Part shown: piece after piece, positions 49,425 through 60,168 of the stretch
Layout of the letters: each line of letters opens with the position of its first letter
How positions within the stretch are numbered: position 1 is the first letter of the stretch
Assembly: GCA_029207755.1 (NCBI GenBank)
Contig: JARCOQ010000006.1
Span: forward strand, 21,364,890 to 21,428,889
Source of the DNA: Chamaea fasciata
Lineage: Eukaryota; Chordata; Aves; Passeriformes; Sylviidae
Length of the DNA stretch: 64,000 nt
Reading direction: 5' to 3'
Notes under the pieces: generated by a model
Databases searched by the model: none
What the model was told of the DNA's origin: nothing
Seen by the model: the letters and a program-made list of their open reading frames with translations, nothing else
Program-made: the position numbers and the translations under genes

Positions 49425-50170
49425 ATTAGCATATGCAGCATATATGAGTGGTAAAACTGCTTGAGTGGTAAAACTACCAAGTGGAATCTTTGCAAAGGTT
49501 CTTGCATATTTAAACTGGGCACTGAAAAGGCAAATTTCGGTGTGTCCTCTGGGTGCAGAGGAATTGTGAAAAAAACAATCTTTCAAATCAATGATTGTCA
49601 AGGGCCAATTTCAAGGAATCAAGGTAGGTGATGAGGGGCCTGCCTGCAGGGCCCCCATGCCTTCCATGACTGCATTTGTTTTTCTGATATCATGAAGCAA
49701 ATGCCACGTACCACTTCTTTCCTGAATGAGAAATACAGGAGAGTTCCATGGGCTTGTGGAGGGGTCAATACATCCCGCTTGCAGTTGTTCGTTAACCAGG
49801 TTTTGTAAGGCATGCAATTTTTCAGCTTGCGGGGCCACTTATCTACCCATGCCGGTTCACTAGTTTTTGAGGTCAGTTTCAGGGTAATATACATAAATCA
49901 GTAACCCCTGTGAAAAATCAGACCCAGTTCTGACTCCCATCTGTGAGAACATATCATGTCCCCATAATACCATGGGAATTTGCAAAACAAAAGGCTTAAT
50001 AGTAGCAGTAAGTCCTTCAGGACCTACAATTTGGGTAAAATACTTGCTTTGAAAGCTGGTACTGCTCGCCCCAATACCAGTGAGTGCTTGGGGAATTGTA
50101 GTAAGTGGCTATTTGGGGAGTACTTAGCTTGTGAGATGACTGTGACATCCCTTATCTTCCTTTACTGAAA
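49425..50170 (-). pseudogene. endogenous retrovirus pro-pol fragment (class II-like)
   Basis: On the minus strand, from about 50170 downwards, there is a decayed end of the retroviral aspartic protease. The active-site region near 50150 has lost bases, then VTVIS is followed by a GPEG segment and a LWGHD motif near 49960. This runs into the N-terminal part of reverse transcriptase: WVDKWP near 49845, a TSPWNSPVF segment near 49735, LLHDIRK near 49690, and IIDLKDCFF near 49595, before fading near 49425. The reading frame is broken by stops (for example at 49611-49613 and just upstream of 49838) and by a pair of compensating frameshifts around 49845. The motifs resemble beta-like or ERVK-type retroviruses. 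The YxDD box, RNase H, integrase, gag, env and LTRs are not seen. It is a non-functional relic. Confidence 0.85.
49445..49478. repeat. 17-bp tandem duplication at the retroviral fragment edge
   Basis: TGAGTGGTAAAACTGCT is followed directly by TGAGTGGTAAAACTACC. The duplication lies where similarity to reverse transcriptase ends, so it may mark the breakpoint of the fragment. Confidence 0.85.
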
Positions 50171-51639
50171 AACTACCATCTCACTCATTGTATCACATAG
50201 TTTTTAGGACTATTGATCTGTATATTTATGTTCCTACTGACAACTTTAGAATTTTTTTCTATAACCTGAAGGTAGAACACAGCATTTCAGATCATCCTAA
50301 GTTCTTGCTGAGAAATAAACCATTGTACATTTTGTGGTGAATATATACCAAGACCACGGACAGCTTTATGCCAAAAGTATTAAAAAACTTTCAGTTAATA
50401 TCATTGTGCATTATGGAAAGATCGTATCACTATTTGCTATTCAGAGAATGAAAATACATATTTAATTAACTGTTCTGTCAAAATTACAGCCGTCTTTAAC
50501 TTAAAATAAGTATATAAATTTTGTAGCATTGTGCTAGTATAACTGACTGTAAGTATGTGCGAGAGGGAGTCATGTCCCATTGCCCATTTAACCCACAGAG
50601 AACTGATTCAGTTACGAGAGAATCTAATCTGTCTTCATCAGTTTTAAGGCAAAAATAGCTTTTTGAATGTATGGAATGGTGACAGACATGCTGATGTAAT
50701 CATATAACCAATAGTAAAGCATGAAGTGAGTACAAGGTGAGTAAAGTATGAAATGCTTTTTATAACCTGCTGCTGATATTCTCCTGTAGTCTGAGTTTAA
50801 GGCCTATGATGTATGACAATATCAACAATAGGCCATATAATGGAGGAAAGAAATACATAAATCTTGTCCTTTATTTCATGTTCTATAGGTTTGGGGTGCT
50901 TCATATCTTCAGCTGCTATTGCCAGTTTCTGTTCCACTTCATATTTCTTTCTTGCTGCATGTCAGCTTTGGAGGTCCTTTCTTCTATTCTGCCACCACAG
51001 GCATCCGACAAATGTTTTCCACAATAAAAATAATTAGCATACCAATTAAGGATGTCTTCCTTATTATATGTCTTGGATTGGGAAATTACCAGGACATCCT
51101 TCCCTTACACTTCCCTCTGTTCTCCCCAGGCAAATAAAGGAATTATCCATTAGGACAAGAAGGTAATCTGTGACATCAGTGAAATAAACTTTTAGCAGGT
51201 AGATTGGGCACATAGACAACAGAGGCATTTTTATTTTTATAATCTGGCTGTAACAAAGTTCTTTGTACAAAGGCAAAAATCTTTCCCAGGGTGGCTGATG
51301 TGATGCATCATTGCTACAACATATTGGAAAGAAGCATTTTTAGCAGCTTGTCCTGATTTTACCAGCTTGTTTGTGGGGGCAGGTTTCCCACTGAAGCAAC
51401 TGCATCATCTAATGAAATTCCTTATGCCATAAACTGTACATATGAAATCTCTATGCTACCTGTCATACCCTAAGGGGAGATTTGTGGATTTAATTCCTAT
51501 CTATTTTCAAATTCAAGAGGAGGGTTTTATTTCTTCTTTGAGCTCTTACCTTTTCCTAATGAATTGTATTTCCCTGAGCAGGAATATGAGCTAGGAAAAG
51601 TACATTCAAAGCAAAATTAATAAAGGTAATCAATTTATC
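50171..51639. other. unique sequence, no gene seen
   Basis: Short frames only, with no recognisable element. Retroviral similarity does not continue beyond about 50.17 kb. Confidence 0.5.
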
Positions 51640-51880
51640 GGGGTTTTTGGGTTTTGTTTTTTTTTTTTTAATAATAAGTTCATTTATGGCCTTTTCTCAA
51701 AGTTACAATTTTTTAAAAAAATATAGTTACATCTGCTTTTTACTATTACCCAGCTTTTTATTTTGTAATTTGTACCGTATTTTGGGGAAACAACCAAAAT
51801 AAGGAAACCAACAAAAACAAACAAACAAACAAGCAGCCACCAAAAAAAGCTAAACCCAAACAAAAGCAGAAAAAAAAAAG
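51640..51880. repeat. G/T-rich then A/C-rich low-complexity pair
   Basis: CGGGGTTTTTGGGTTTTG followed by T12 (51640-51670) is G/T-rich. From 51786 to 51880 the composition flips to A/C-rich (ACAAACAAACAAACAAGC, ACCAAAAAAAGCTAAACCC and an A9 run). The two halves are about 115 bases apart and roughly complementary in composition, so they could pair as a loose hairpin. Confidence 0.8.
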
Positions 51881-52286
51881 ACAGTATTTTAAATAAAAAG
51901 ACCATTAAAATGTGAAAAATGCATTGTTCAGAAAAATGTAAGTAACAAGGGCATATGCAACTTTGTAATTGGGAAAAAATTTTTATTGCATTCCCGCAAC
52001 ACTGATAGGTGGCATGAGCCACTCTTTCTGCTGGATAAGGGCAGGGTAAGCACATCTAACCTCTTTCAGTACTGCTTGACCTCCTCTCCGGCACAAACCT
52101 TTTCCTTTTTTTCACCCAGTGTATAACATGAAGATTGTATTTGCTGTTGTAACCATTTCCCATTTAAGGCTCTTCCTTTCGAGTACTGAAGTAGTTAAAG
52201 AATTTAAAGAAATTTATTTCAAGATAATGTATTAGGAATTAATTTTGACTGTAACCCCACTCTGATCCATCAGTGTGAGTACCTAA

Positions 52287-52370
52287 TTTTGTTGTTGTTG
52301 TTGTTGTTGTTGTTTTGGGGTGTTTGTTTTTGTGGTTTTTTTTTTTGAGGGGGGTTTTATTTTTTTTTGG
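52287..52370. repeat. (GTT)n plus G/T-rich tract
   Basis: About nine GTT units are followed by TTTTGGGGTGTTTGTTTTTG, T-rich sequence, GAGGGGGG and more T. The pure trinucleotide part is likely polymorphic. Confidence 0.93.
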
Positions 52371-53719
52371 TAATGCTTAAGTAGCACATCATGAGACTGA
52401 AATAACAGCATGAAGTAAAGATATTTTCAGCTGCTGATTAGAATTTTTTTCATATACTATAAGGAACTCCCTGGCATAGTTCTCAGAGGAGATACCGCTT
52501 TTAAAACAACCTGCAAGACACAAGATAATGGCAAAGTGCAAAAAAAAGAAAGAGTAATGGAATGAGATGAAGCTGAGAACGGAAGCAAACACTATTTTGC
52601 TAATTTGGCTTTTGAGGATTTTTGCTTCAAATTTATCCAATGCTTGAGTTGAAGGATAAAAACTTCTATTGCATTGAATATATTTCCTTTGAAAAAAAGA
52701 AAAAAAAAGGAAATTTTTCATGTGCTGGCAAGGGATCCTAAACACAGGAGAAATAGATAACAAATTGGTGACAGCAGGTTACAAATTGGTGACAGCAGGT
52801 ATGCTATCCTAACAGTGCAGATTTAACAAATCACATTTTATGTTCACTTTTCTGAAGTAAGTGCTACCACTGTAAAGGAATAAGTCAACCTTGCTCTTGT
52901 CCCATAGATTTTAAATTGTGTTGTGTACCTTGGAAATAATCCATTCCCAGTATGGTTTTTTTTCTGGTCAGCAGGGCTCAAATCATGTTTCATCTTGTCT
53001 TTTACAATTCTATCATGAATACTGAAGTGTAAGTTTACAAACTATCTGCCTTATAAAAATTACTAGTATGAACACATGATGACATAATTTACTAGGAAGC
53101 AAGTTTTAAACTGTGTTGGCTTTGAAAAATCTTTTAAATTAAGTACATAAATATTACTTGATGTATATTTTATTTCATAATTATTATAAAAGTTGCTTTA
53201 GTTCTTGTGAAGAGAAATATGCTAAAAGCAACTGAAAATTAAATCTTATCTGCAGACTATATATAGCTCGAATTCCCTTAAAGGTATTCTTCAGACTGTA
53301 GACCTATAAAAAAAATTAGTAAGGTGACATGTGATTTTGTCTTGTTTATGTAAAAAGATTTTTTTTTTAATATGCATTATCATCTGCAAAAATTAAGGAA
53401 TGATACTGGACCTTTTACTAAGTGCTTAATCTTTATACACCTAATGAGCTATGCTCCTGGTTGTAGGATGACTAGTATAATCTTAGTGATGAACCATTCC
53501 CTTTTTTTACCTCTAAATATATTACACAAATAAAACTTTGAATGATTATTTTAGCAGGTGGTATTGTAAAATAATAGATGCTCCATTGTGTCTCCTCTCT
53601 GGAAATAGAAAAATATATTCATGACAAATATGAACAAATCAAGGAAGGATTCATCTTTGGATGAAAAAAAATCTGTTTGATGAGACACTTAAAAAAACCC
53701 AAAATCTTCTATAACCAAT
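52371..53719. other. unique sequence, no gene seen
   Basis: No exon or element recognised. A 20-base tandem duplication lies at 52760-52800. Confidence 0.5.
52760..52800. repeat. 21-bp period tandem duplication
   Basis: ACAAATTGGTGACAGCAGGT occurs twice, separated by a single T, with no differences. The identity suggests a recent event or an assembly duplicate. Confidence 0.95.
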
Positions 53720-53745
53720 TTTTGGGTCCTAGTTTTGGGTCCTAG
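53720..53745. repeat. 13-bp tandem duplication at a CR1 border
   Basis: TTTTGGGTCCTAG is repeated exactly twice in a row. The second copy touches the 3' end of the CR1 that follows, so the duplication may be linked to its insertion or to slippage there. Confidence 0.9.
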
Positions 53746-54275
53746 AATAACAAACTAGTTTGAGTTGAAAGGGCCTTTTAAAGGTTATCTAGTGCAAACC
53801 CTCTGTGATAAGTAGGGACACCTTCAATTAGATCGGGTTTGTTAAACCTTCATTCAACCTGACCTTGAATGCTTCCAGTGGATCTGGAAAGGGCATCCAC
53901 AACCTCTCTGGACAACCTGTTCTCTTACCACGCTAATTGTAAAAAAAACAAACAACACCAACACCCTCCCCCCCCCCCCAAAAAAAAAGACCCCAAAACA
54001 ACAACAACAACAGCAATAACAACAACAACAACAACCAAAAAAACCAAAACCTCAAAAACCCCCACAACCTAAATTGAATTTTTTTAGATTAAAACCATCA
54101 CCCCTTGTCTTATCACAACAGGCCCTGAAAAAAAGCCTGTTCCCATCTTTCTTATAGACCCTCTTCAAGCTCTGAAAGGCCACAGTAGGGTCTTCTCAGA
54201 GTCTTCTCCAGGCTACAGCCCTAAGTCTCTCACGTTTTCCTTATACCAGTGGTGCTCCATCCTAGGATCAACATG
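53743..54275 (-). mobile_element. CR1 LINE 3' region with internal A/C expansion
   Basis: On the + strand the CR1 blocks are TAGAATAACAAACTAGTTTG (decayed terminus), GGGCCTTTTAAAGGTTATCT, GGGACACCTTCAATTAGATC, GACCTTGAATGCTTCCAGTG and GGGCATCCACAACCTCTCTG. After an insertion at about 53940-54070 come CATCACCCCTTGTCTTATCA, AGACCCTCTTCAAGCTCTGA, GGGTCTTCTCAGAGTCTTCT and GGTGCTCCATCCTAGGATCA. The element lies on the minus strand and keeps the 3' tail plus terminal coding region, 5' truncated near 54275. The place where other copies have a short run resembling GTAAAGAATTTCTTCC is replaced by the expanded simple repeat. No frame is intact. Confidence 0.88.
53940..54070. repeat. A/C-rich expansion inside CR1: C11, A9 and (AAC)n
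   Basis: GTAAAAAAAACAAACAACACC leads into a run of about 11 C, then A9, then ACAACAACAACAACAGC and AACAACAACAACAACAACC, ending in AACCCCCACAACC. It lies between two collinear CR1 blocks, so it grew from sequence inside the element after insertion. Confidence 0.92.
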
Positions 54276-55611
54276 GGTTGTTATTGCTGTTACAGAATAC
54301 AGGGCAGCTTTTTTTCTGGGGAGTGTTTTCTCTCATCTTTTTCTTAGGAAAAAATGCAGAGGAGTCCATAAATGGGATCTCAGTGAGGATTATTCCAGCA
54401 GGCATAGCATGAAGCCAGTACACCAATGGAACCTCTGGTTCTGTAGAGCATCTTGCTGTTAGAACACTAAAACCAGTGTTTGTTTGCAAACCTATCTGAA
54501 AAATGTCAATTATCTGGGGACAGGGCTGTTTCTTACATCACCTCTTGTGTATTTACACTGAGAACAGCAAGGTCTGGATGTCATTTGGAGCCACAGTGAA
54601 GTAGAACTGACAAATATTTGCAGTTGAGCTGATGCATTTACCTAAGTATTTCTGTTTCAGATTTGCCTTCACATTGCTCACAAAGATAAAGAAAAAGGGA
54701 AGTTGCATGTACTTTTCCCCTCCACTACATCATCACTGCCAGACCCATCAAACTTCTGAAGATTTCAGGATTTAAAAAAGGATCTTCTAGTGCAGGCAGA
54801 AGTTATGAAATCAACTGTTCTTTTTAAGAGTTGTTGAGATTCTTTATGCACTTTTTAAGATAATCAGCTGGTTCAACTGTAGCTGCTTCTTGCAGTGCAT
54901 TTAATCAGTTAATCAATGTTAACCTTGGAAACATAGGATGGTTTAACTAATGGTCTTAGAAGCAAGTAAAATGGAGAACTGCATGATTATTCTTTCACTG
55001 GTTTCATCTCAGCTTCCATAAAAATTTAAAGCTTTCAAGCTGCCTTCAAATAGTACACATGTTAGTACCTAAATTTGATCTAAGGGGATTTGTTTTTGTT
55101 GTTTACTAGTTTCCAAGATATTTGGAAAATGGATTCCAAAGGGAAAAGTCGTCATTTTTGTACATATTATACACCTACTATTTGCTATATTTGGCACCAT
55201 CTACTTGTCAGACCAAATAAATCTAATTCCCTAATGCACATGTAAAAAACTATATAAGTGCTTTGTAATATTTTTAAAAGCATCATTAAAGTTAATCTAT
55301 ATCTTTGCTATTACTGCCATGTGAATCATGCTAAAAATGGTCTTCCTATTTTGCAATTTCCCACTACTGTGTGCTAATGTCTGTGGAAGACTAGTTTTGT
55401 GAGAGTTGTCAAAACTTATGATAGAAACACTTCCATTTAACACTGAATTTAGCCTCCCCTTTGGCATTCTTTGGACTTGTTCTCAGAGGCAGCGTACCAT
55501 ATTCTGTACTCTGCTGTGTATTAGCATCTTGAATGTTAATGCTAAAGTATACACCTCCAAAACATTTCTAAGCATTTGTGCTGAGAAAACCTGTCTCAAT
55601 ATCTTTCTTTT
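54276..55611. other. unique sequence, no gene seen
   Basis: No exon or element recognised; AT-rich after 54.6 kb. Confidence 0.5.
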
Positions 55612-56066
55612 AGTGAGGGGCCAAAACTGAACACCAGATTTGAGGTGTGGCCTCACCAGTGCCGGGTACAGAGGGACAATCACTGCCCTGGTCCTGCTGG
55701 CTGCACTGTTGCAGACACAGGCCAGGATGCCATTGGCCTTCTTGGCCACCTGGCCACACCCTGGCTCATGTTCAGCAGTTCCCAGCCAGCACTCCCAGGT
55801 TCTTTTCTGCTGGGCAGCTTTCCAGCGACTCTGCCCCAGTCTGTAGCACTGTCTGGGCTTGTTGTGACCCAACTGCAGAATTGGGCCTTATTGAACCCCA
55901 TAGCACTGGCCTTTGTCTGTCCTGTCCAGGTCCTTCTGCAGAGCCTGCATGTCCTCCAGAAGATCAACACTCCCAACCATGTCAGTGTCATCTGTGAGGA
56001 TGCACCAAATCCCCTTGTCCAGATCATTGATAAAGATATTAAACAGGACCCAGTACTGAGCCTTCA
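55612..56066 (-). mobile_element. CR1 LINE, reverse-transcriptase C-terminal fragment
   Basis: On the minus strand, after decayed [10 protein letters not shown] (the catalytic box region with FADD changed to LTDD), the frames read [17 protein letters not shown], then LGHNKPRQCYRLG, and then QVAKKANGILACV, VIVPLYPALVRPHLKSGVQF and a WPLTK end. This is the characteristic CR1 ORF2 order downstream of the active site. One frame runs from 55872 to beyond the element at 55483, so part of the coding region is still open for about 90 codons; stops interrupt the remainder. The 3' tail that should follow below 55612 is missing, so the copy is cut at both ends. Overlapping + strand frames (55640-56094) are antisense shadows. 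Confidence 0.92.
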
Positions 56067-56851
56067 GTTATTACTGAGTTCATGGATCCAATAACTGTAT
56101 TACTGAATGCTTCCTAAATAGAAACTGCATAATTAGACAGAAGAATTTTTTTAAAGGCAATTCCAACATTTTTTGTAATTCTTGTCAATAAAACAAGAAG
56201 GATTAGATTCCTTAAAATTATCTTAAATTCAAAGCAGAGCCACTTACTCTTATTTACCAATTGGGTTAATGATGCACCTCAAAGTGAAGAGGAAGAGAAG
56301 AGATAGTTTTCAACCTTTAAGAAAGATCTAATATTAGGGAAACACTAAAGACAGAGAAAAGTGACATGGCAAAATTTTAAAGTAATATATAATAATTTTT
56401 AGTCTTCACAATGAGAAATTACAACCAGTGATTATAAGAATAGATAACTGAAGAGTGAGGTGACGGATTTAATGTAGACACCAGCACTACAAAGCAGTCT
56501 TGGAAGATTTTTCCCTTCAAAACATGTCTTTCTGAAGTTATGCCATTCAGGACAAAAAAATCCCTACAGAGACTGTTGCCAAAAAGTTAAAAAAAATACA
56601 TTAGCTGTCTAAATAAAGACAAATAATTGGAAATTAAATACAAAAATATTAAGCTAAACATGAAAAATATTATGTTCTCAAGTTTTTTGTTTATCTTTGT
56701 TAAATACACATTTATCTGTGTATTGATAGCCACCAAATAAAAAAAATAATAATAATAAACCACAAAATATGTAATTTGGGGGGACAAGCATGGAATACCA
56801 GAAGCTCTAGAACACAGATCAGAAACAAAAATGGCACTTTTTAAGTTTCGG

Positions 56852-56879
56852 TTATTAGGAACTAATAAGTTCCTAATAA
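56852..56879. repeat. perfect inverted repeat, 12-bp arms
   Basis: TTATTAGGAACT, a four-base AATA spacer, then AGTTCCTAATAA. The arms are exact reverse complements. Confidence 0.95.
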
Positions 56880-58197
56880 TAAATAACAAATATTGTGAGG
56901 AATTTGAACATATAATCCTGTTTACTTTTTTCCCTCTAATAAATATAGGAAGCAAATTTTACAAGATACCAATTACAAGTGATGAAAATAAGTAATCTTT
57001 TACACAAAGCCATGTTGTGAACACTGTCATCACAAGGGATCAGGAAAATGAGCTGCTCACTATGATTGTCTGAAAGAAAGCTCTTCTGCACAGCTGATAG
57101 AGAGGACTGTCACTATTTACAAGGGCATGTAATGACAGGACTAGGGGGAATGGTTTTAATCTGAAAGAGTAGGTTTAGATGAGATGCTAGGAAAAAATTC
57201 TTTACTTTTAGGGTGAAGAGGCGCTGTCACAGCAACAGTTCAACAGCACAAAATAGTATACAGCCCAATATTCAACAGTATTCCACTAAACAAGAGGTGA
57301 TTTCATCTGGTTATTGCTTGCAGAGCTCTGAAATTTTTTAGACATTGTCCCAAGCCTTATAAACTGAGTTTAAAGTAAGATACACTTAAACACCTGTGAT
57401 AGCATCCTTATTTTTAACCAACTTCTGCTGAAACAGAAGAAAGTATGTATTAAAAAACATACCTGGGAAAAATATTTAAGTGCTGTAGAACTATTGCATT
57501 TTATATAATTCAGGCTGTTTCTGTTGTAATCCAGGTAAATCTTTCTTCTCATCCTTCTATTCCAGTAATAACATTGTGATATCTCATAATCCATTGGTCA
57601 TACTTGCAAAATTAGAAAAGCAGTTTTAATCTTTTTTTAATGAATTATTTTGCTATTCCAATTAGACAGCTAATTTCTCCATGCTCAGACATCACCTCTC
57701 TATTGATCTAGTTTCGCCTAGTCTCTTCTTTCCTCTCTTATAAAGCTCTATTTCATTTAAGTAATTATTTATAATACAGCAGTCAAAACCACTTTCATAA
57801 TTGATTCACATGAAAACACCCAGGGTTTTTTCATGTCTTACCTCCTCTTACATATCCTGCCTTCCTAATAACTGGGAACAGGGGTGTCATCATACTTTTA
57901 TAAACATCTGAAAAAATAAAATTAAACATTTGACTCTAACTGCATTTTAAGATGACCATAGCAAGTCTATTAAATGGTGGGAAATACAGGATCTACAAGT
58001 GAATTTCACTGTGTTTTGTGCATATGTTTCAGGACTGGTAAAAAAAAAAACGCAAGCCAACAATATTGCAGAGCTTCAACCTTGTCCAATATTTACCTCA
58101 GGGGAAAAAATTCCAAATCTTCAGTCTAATTTTAAATGTCCTCTAAACTCCATAAAATAAGAAAAGAGCATATTTTGTTACTTTAAGACTATGTTTT

Positions 58198-58262
58198 GTT
58201 ACTTTATTTAATCTAATAACTATTAGATTAAATATGTTACTTTATGTAATCTAATAACTATT
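58198..58262. repeat. direct repeat with 14-bp-arm hairpin
   Basis: A 27-base unit starting GTTACTTTATTTAATC (58198-58224) recurs at 58236-58262 with one difference. Within the pair, TATTTAATCTAATA at 58205-58218, a two-base AC loop and TATTAGATTAAATA at 58221-58234 form a perfect inverted repeat. Confidence 0.95.
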
Positions 58263-60149
58263 TGTTGTTGCTTCCATTTATTTCATTTCAACTCTAATTT
58301 TGCAAAGAAGAACAAAAATTTCACCTAGTTAAAAGAACATCAAAATGTCCTAATCATACACTGGAGGGATACTGAAGACAGACTCATTAAATGGTGGGTC
58401 TTTATTTTTCCCCTTCAGCTGGTGAGCTAGTAGCTAAATATCTCTGTCAGCTTCTATTGTGAGAAAGAACAAAACATATAGTAAATCTGCAGAGGGAATA
58501 TTATGATAGCCAGCTTATGCCATTTTGCCCTTGCTGCTTTTTTCATGGTCATCACTGCTGCATCTAGGTGTCTAAACACTCTGCAGACCTTCTGCATCAT
58601 ACTTTTGTCAAAGGCAAGGATGAAGTGTTATTCAATACAATTTTCTGCTTTGACAGCAACCCCCAGTAATTAGTCAATGAGTGTTGGCATCCAATCAGCT
58701 TTACATTTTCTAAACAGTTACCATGTTTCCCTAGATTGCTAATGAGGATAGCAACTGTGACTGTGACAAAGCCTTAATTAAGTCATGATATATGCCATCT
58801 CATTCTTCCCCTCTATCATGAAAGATTTAATAAACCATTATACACAGGCAAAGTCAGCATCTGACATGCTTTGCACGGTTCTGCTGATGCACAGGTAGGA
58901 CCCAGTGAGGGCTTAGACGTATTAAATTAATTCTGTGGAAATATGCATGTGCGTAGATAGCTGTTGTGCCAATTTTGCAAACATCAGTACTGTACATATC
59001 TGCATCCCACTCTATGTGAATGCTGTAGATTCTCCTGATAGGAGAGAGCTCTTTTGATCTCTCAAGAGAACCTTTCTCTGATTCACTCTTGGCAAAATAC
59101 CTTTTCTTTCACCACTCACACATGCTTCACACCGAGTGTCAACATTTTGCCTTTCATATCAGCATTCTGGTTAGGATCCCCAGAAGGTCTGTTAGAGGCA
59201 GATATTGTTTACCGTGTCTTCCTCACACATCTTCACCCCTTTGGAGTAAGCCTTTTAGAGAGCAACCCCTACGAAGCTGGTCAGATAACCTTAACAACAA
59301 ACAGCAGATAAAATCCAGGCTCCACCTCTTGCTGAATCCATTTGTGTGACTGGTAACACATGTCAGAGGTGGTCATTGTTCTCAACTGAGTTAAAGAGAA
59401 GGTGCAGGCATATCAAGGTCAAATGGCTTAGAAGGAAGACCTGTAGGTATTATTAACTATGAGCAGGAAGGGCTGCTTCCGGAGGAATTCTAAAAAAGGA
59501 TACTTTTGTGGTTGCATACAAAGAACTCAGAAACTAGACAAAAAAAAATATTATTATGGAAAAAAAAATAATCAGAGAAAAGAAGAGGAAGGCATAAGAG
59601 ATAAAGACATGAAAGTCAAGAAGTATGGCTTACCACAAAATTGGCACAGAGTAATTTCAGTGGTAGATGTTTTTATATTTTTGTCCATTTGTCTTTACAG
59701 TCACAGAAAGTAACTCAGTAGTTTACTGTTAATTTCTTTAGTTTGTATCTCTTGTTTTATAATATCTGCAATTTACTGGTTCATAGACATATTAAAATTT
59801 AGTTCTTCAATAATCCTGACAAATAAAATGCTTCAGTCTCCTATTTCAGTAGCTCCATACATGTACAATAGGGTTTTCCCTTTTTTTATTAGTATTTTGT
59901 CCTAGACATGTTTTTTATCTAGGTATATCAGCCGGCTCTCCCCCAAAAAAAACACTTTATAAAGTAGGCAATTGGTTATTATTATTAAAAAAAAATCCTA
60001 TCTTGCTAACCAGTTTTTTACTGGTCTCTCCACAAATCTCCAGTGAAGGGTGTTAATTTCACATAGCTTGATTTATCAATTATTACTTGTTTTGCTTGGA
60101 GTATAAGTAAAATTATATAATTCATAAAAGCTTAAGCTCTGTTGTAATT

Positions 60150-60168
60150 GAATGGTCATTGACCATTC
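60150..60168. repeat. perfect inverted repeat, IR1-like
   Basis: GAATGGTCA, one T, then TGACCATTC. The core GGTCA-n-TGACC has the layout of a nuclear-receptor inverted repeat with one-base spacing, though the flanking bases are not the optimal ones. Confidence 0.9.

Noticed and set aside
55640..56094. Three + strand frames of 68-149 codons
   Set aside because: They are antisense to a clear CR1 ORF2 fragment on the minus strand.
59459..59713. Lysine-rich 84-codon frame
   Set aside because: It reflects A-rich sequence (AAAAAAAATA runs) and has no recognisable domain or exon borders.
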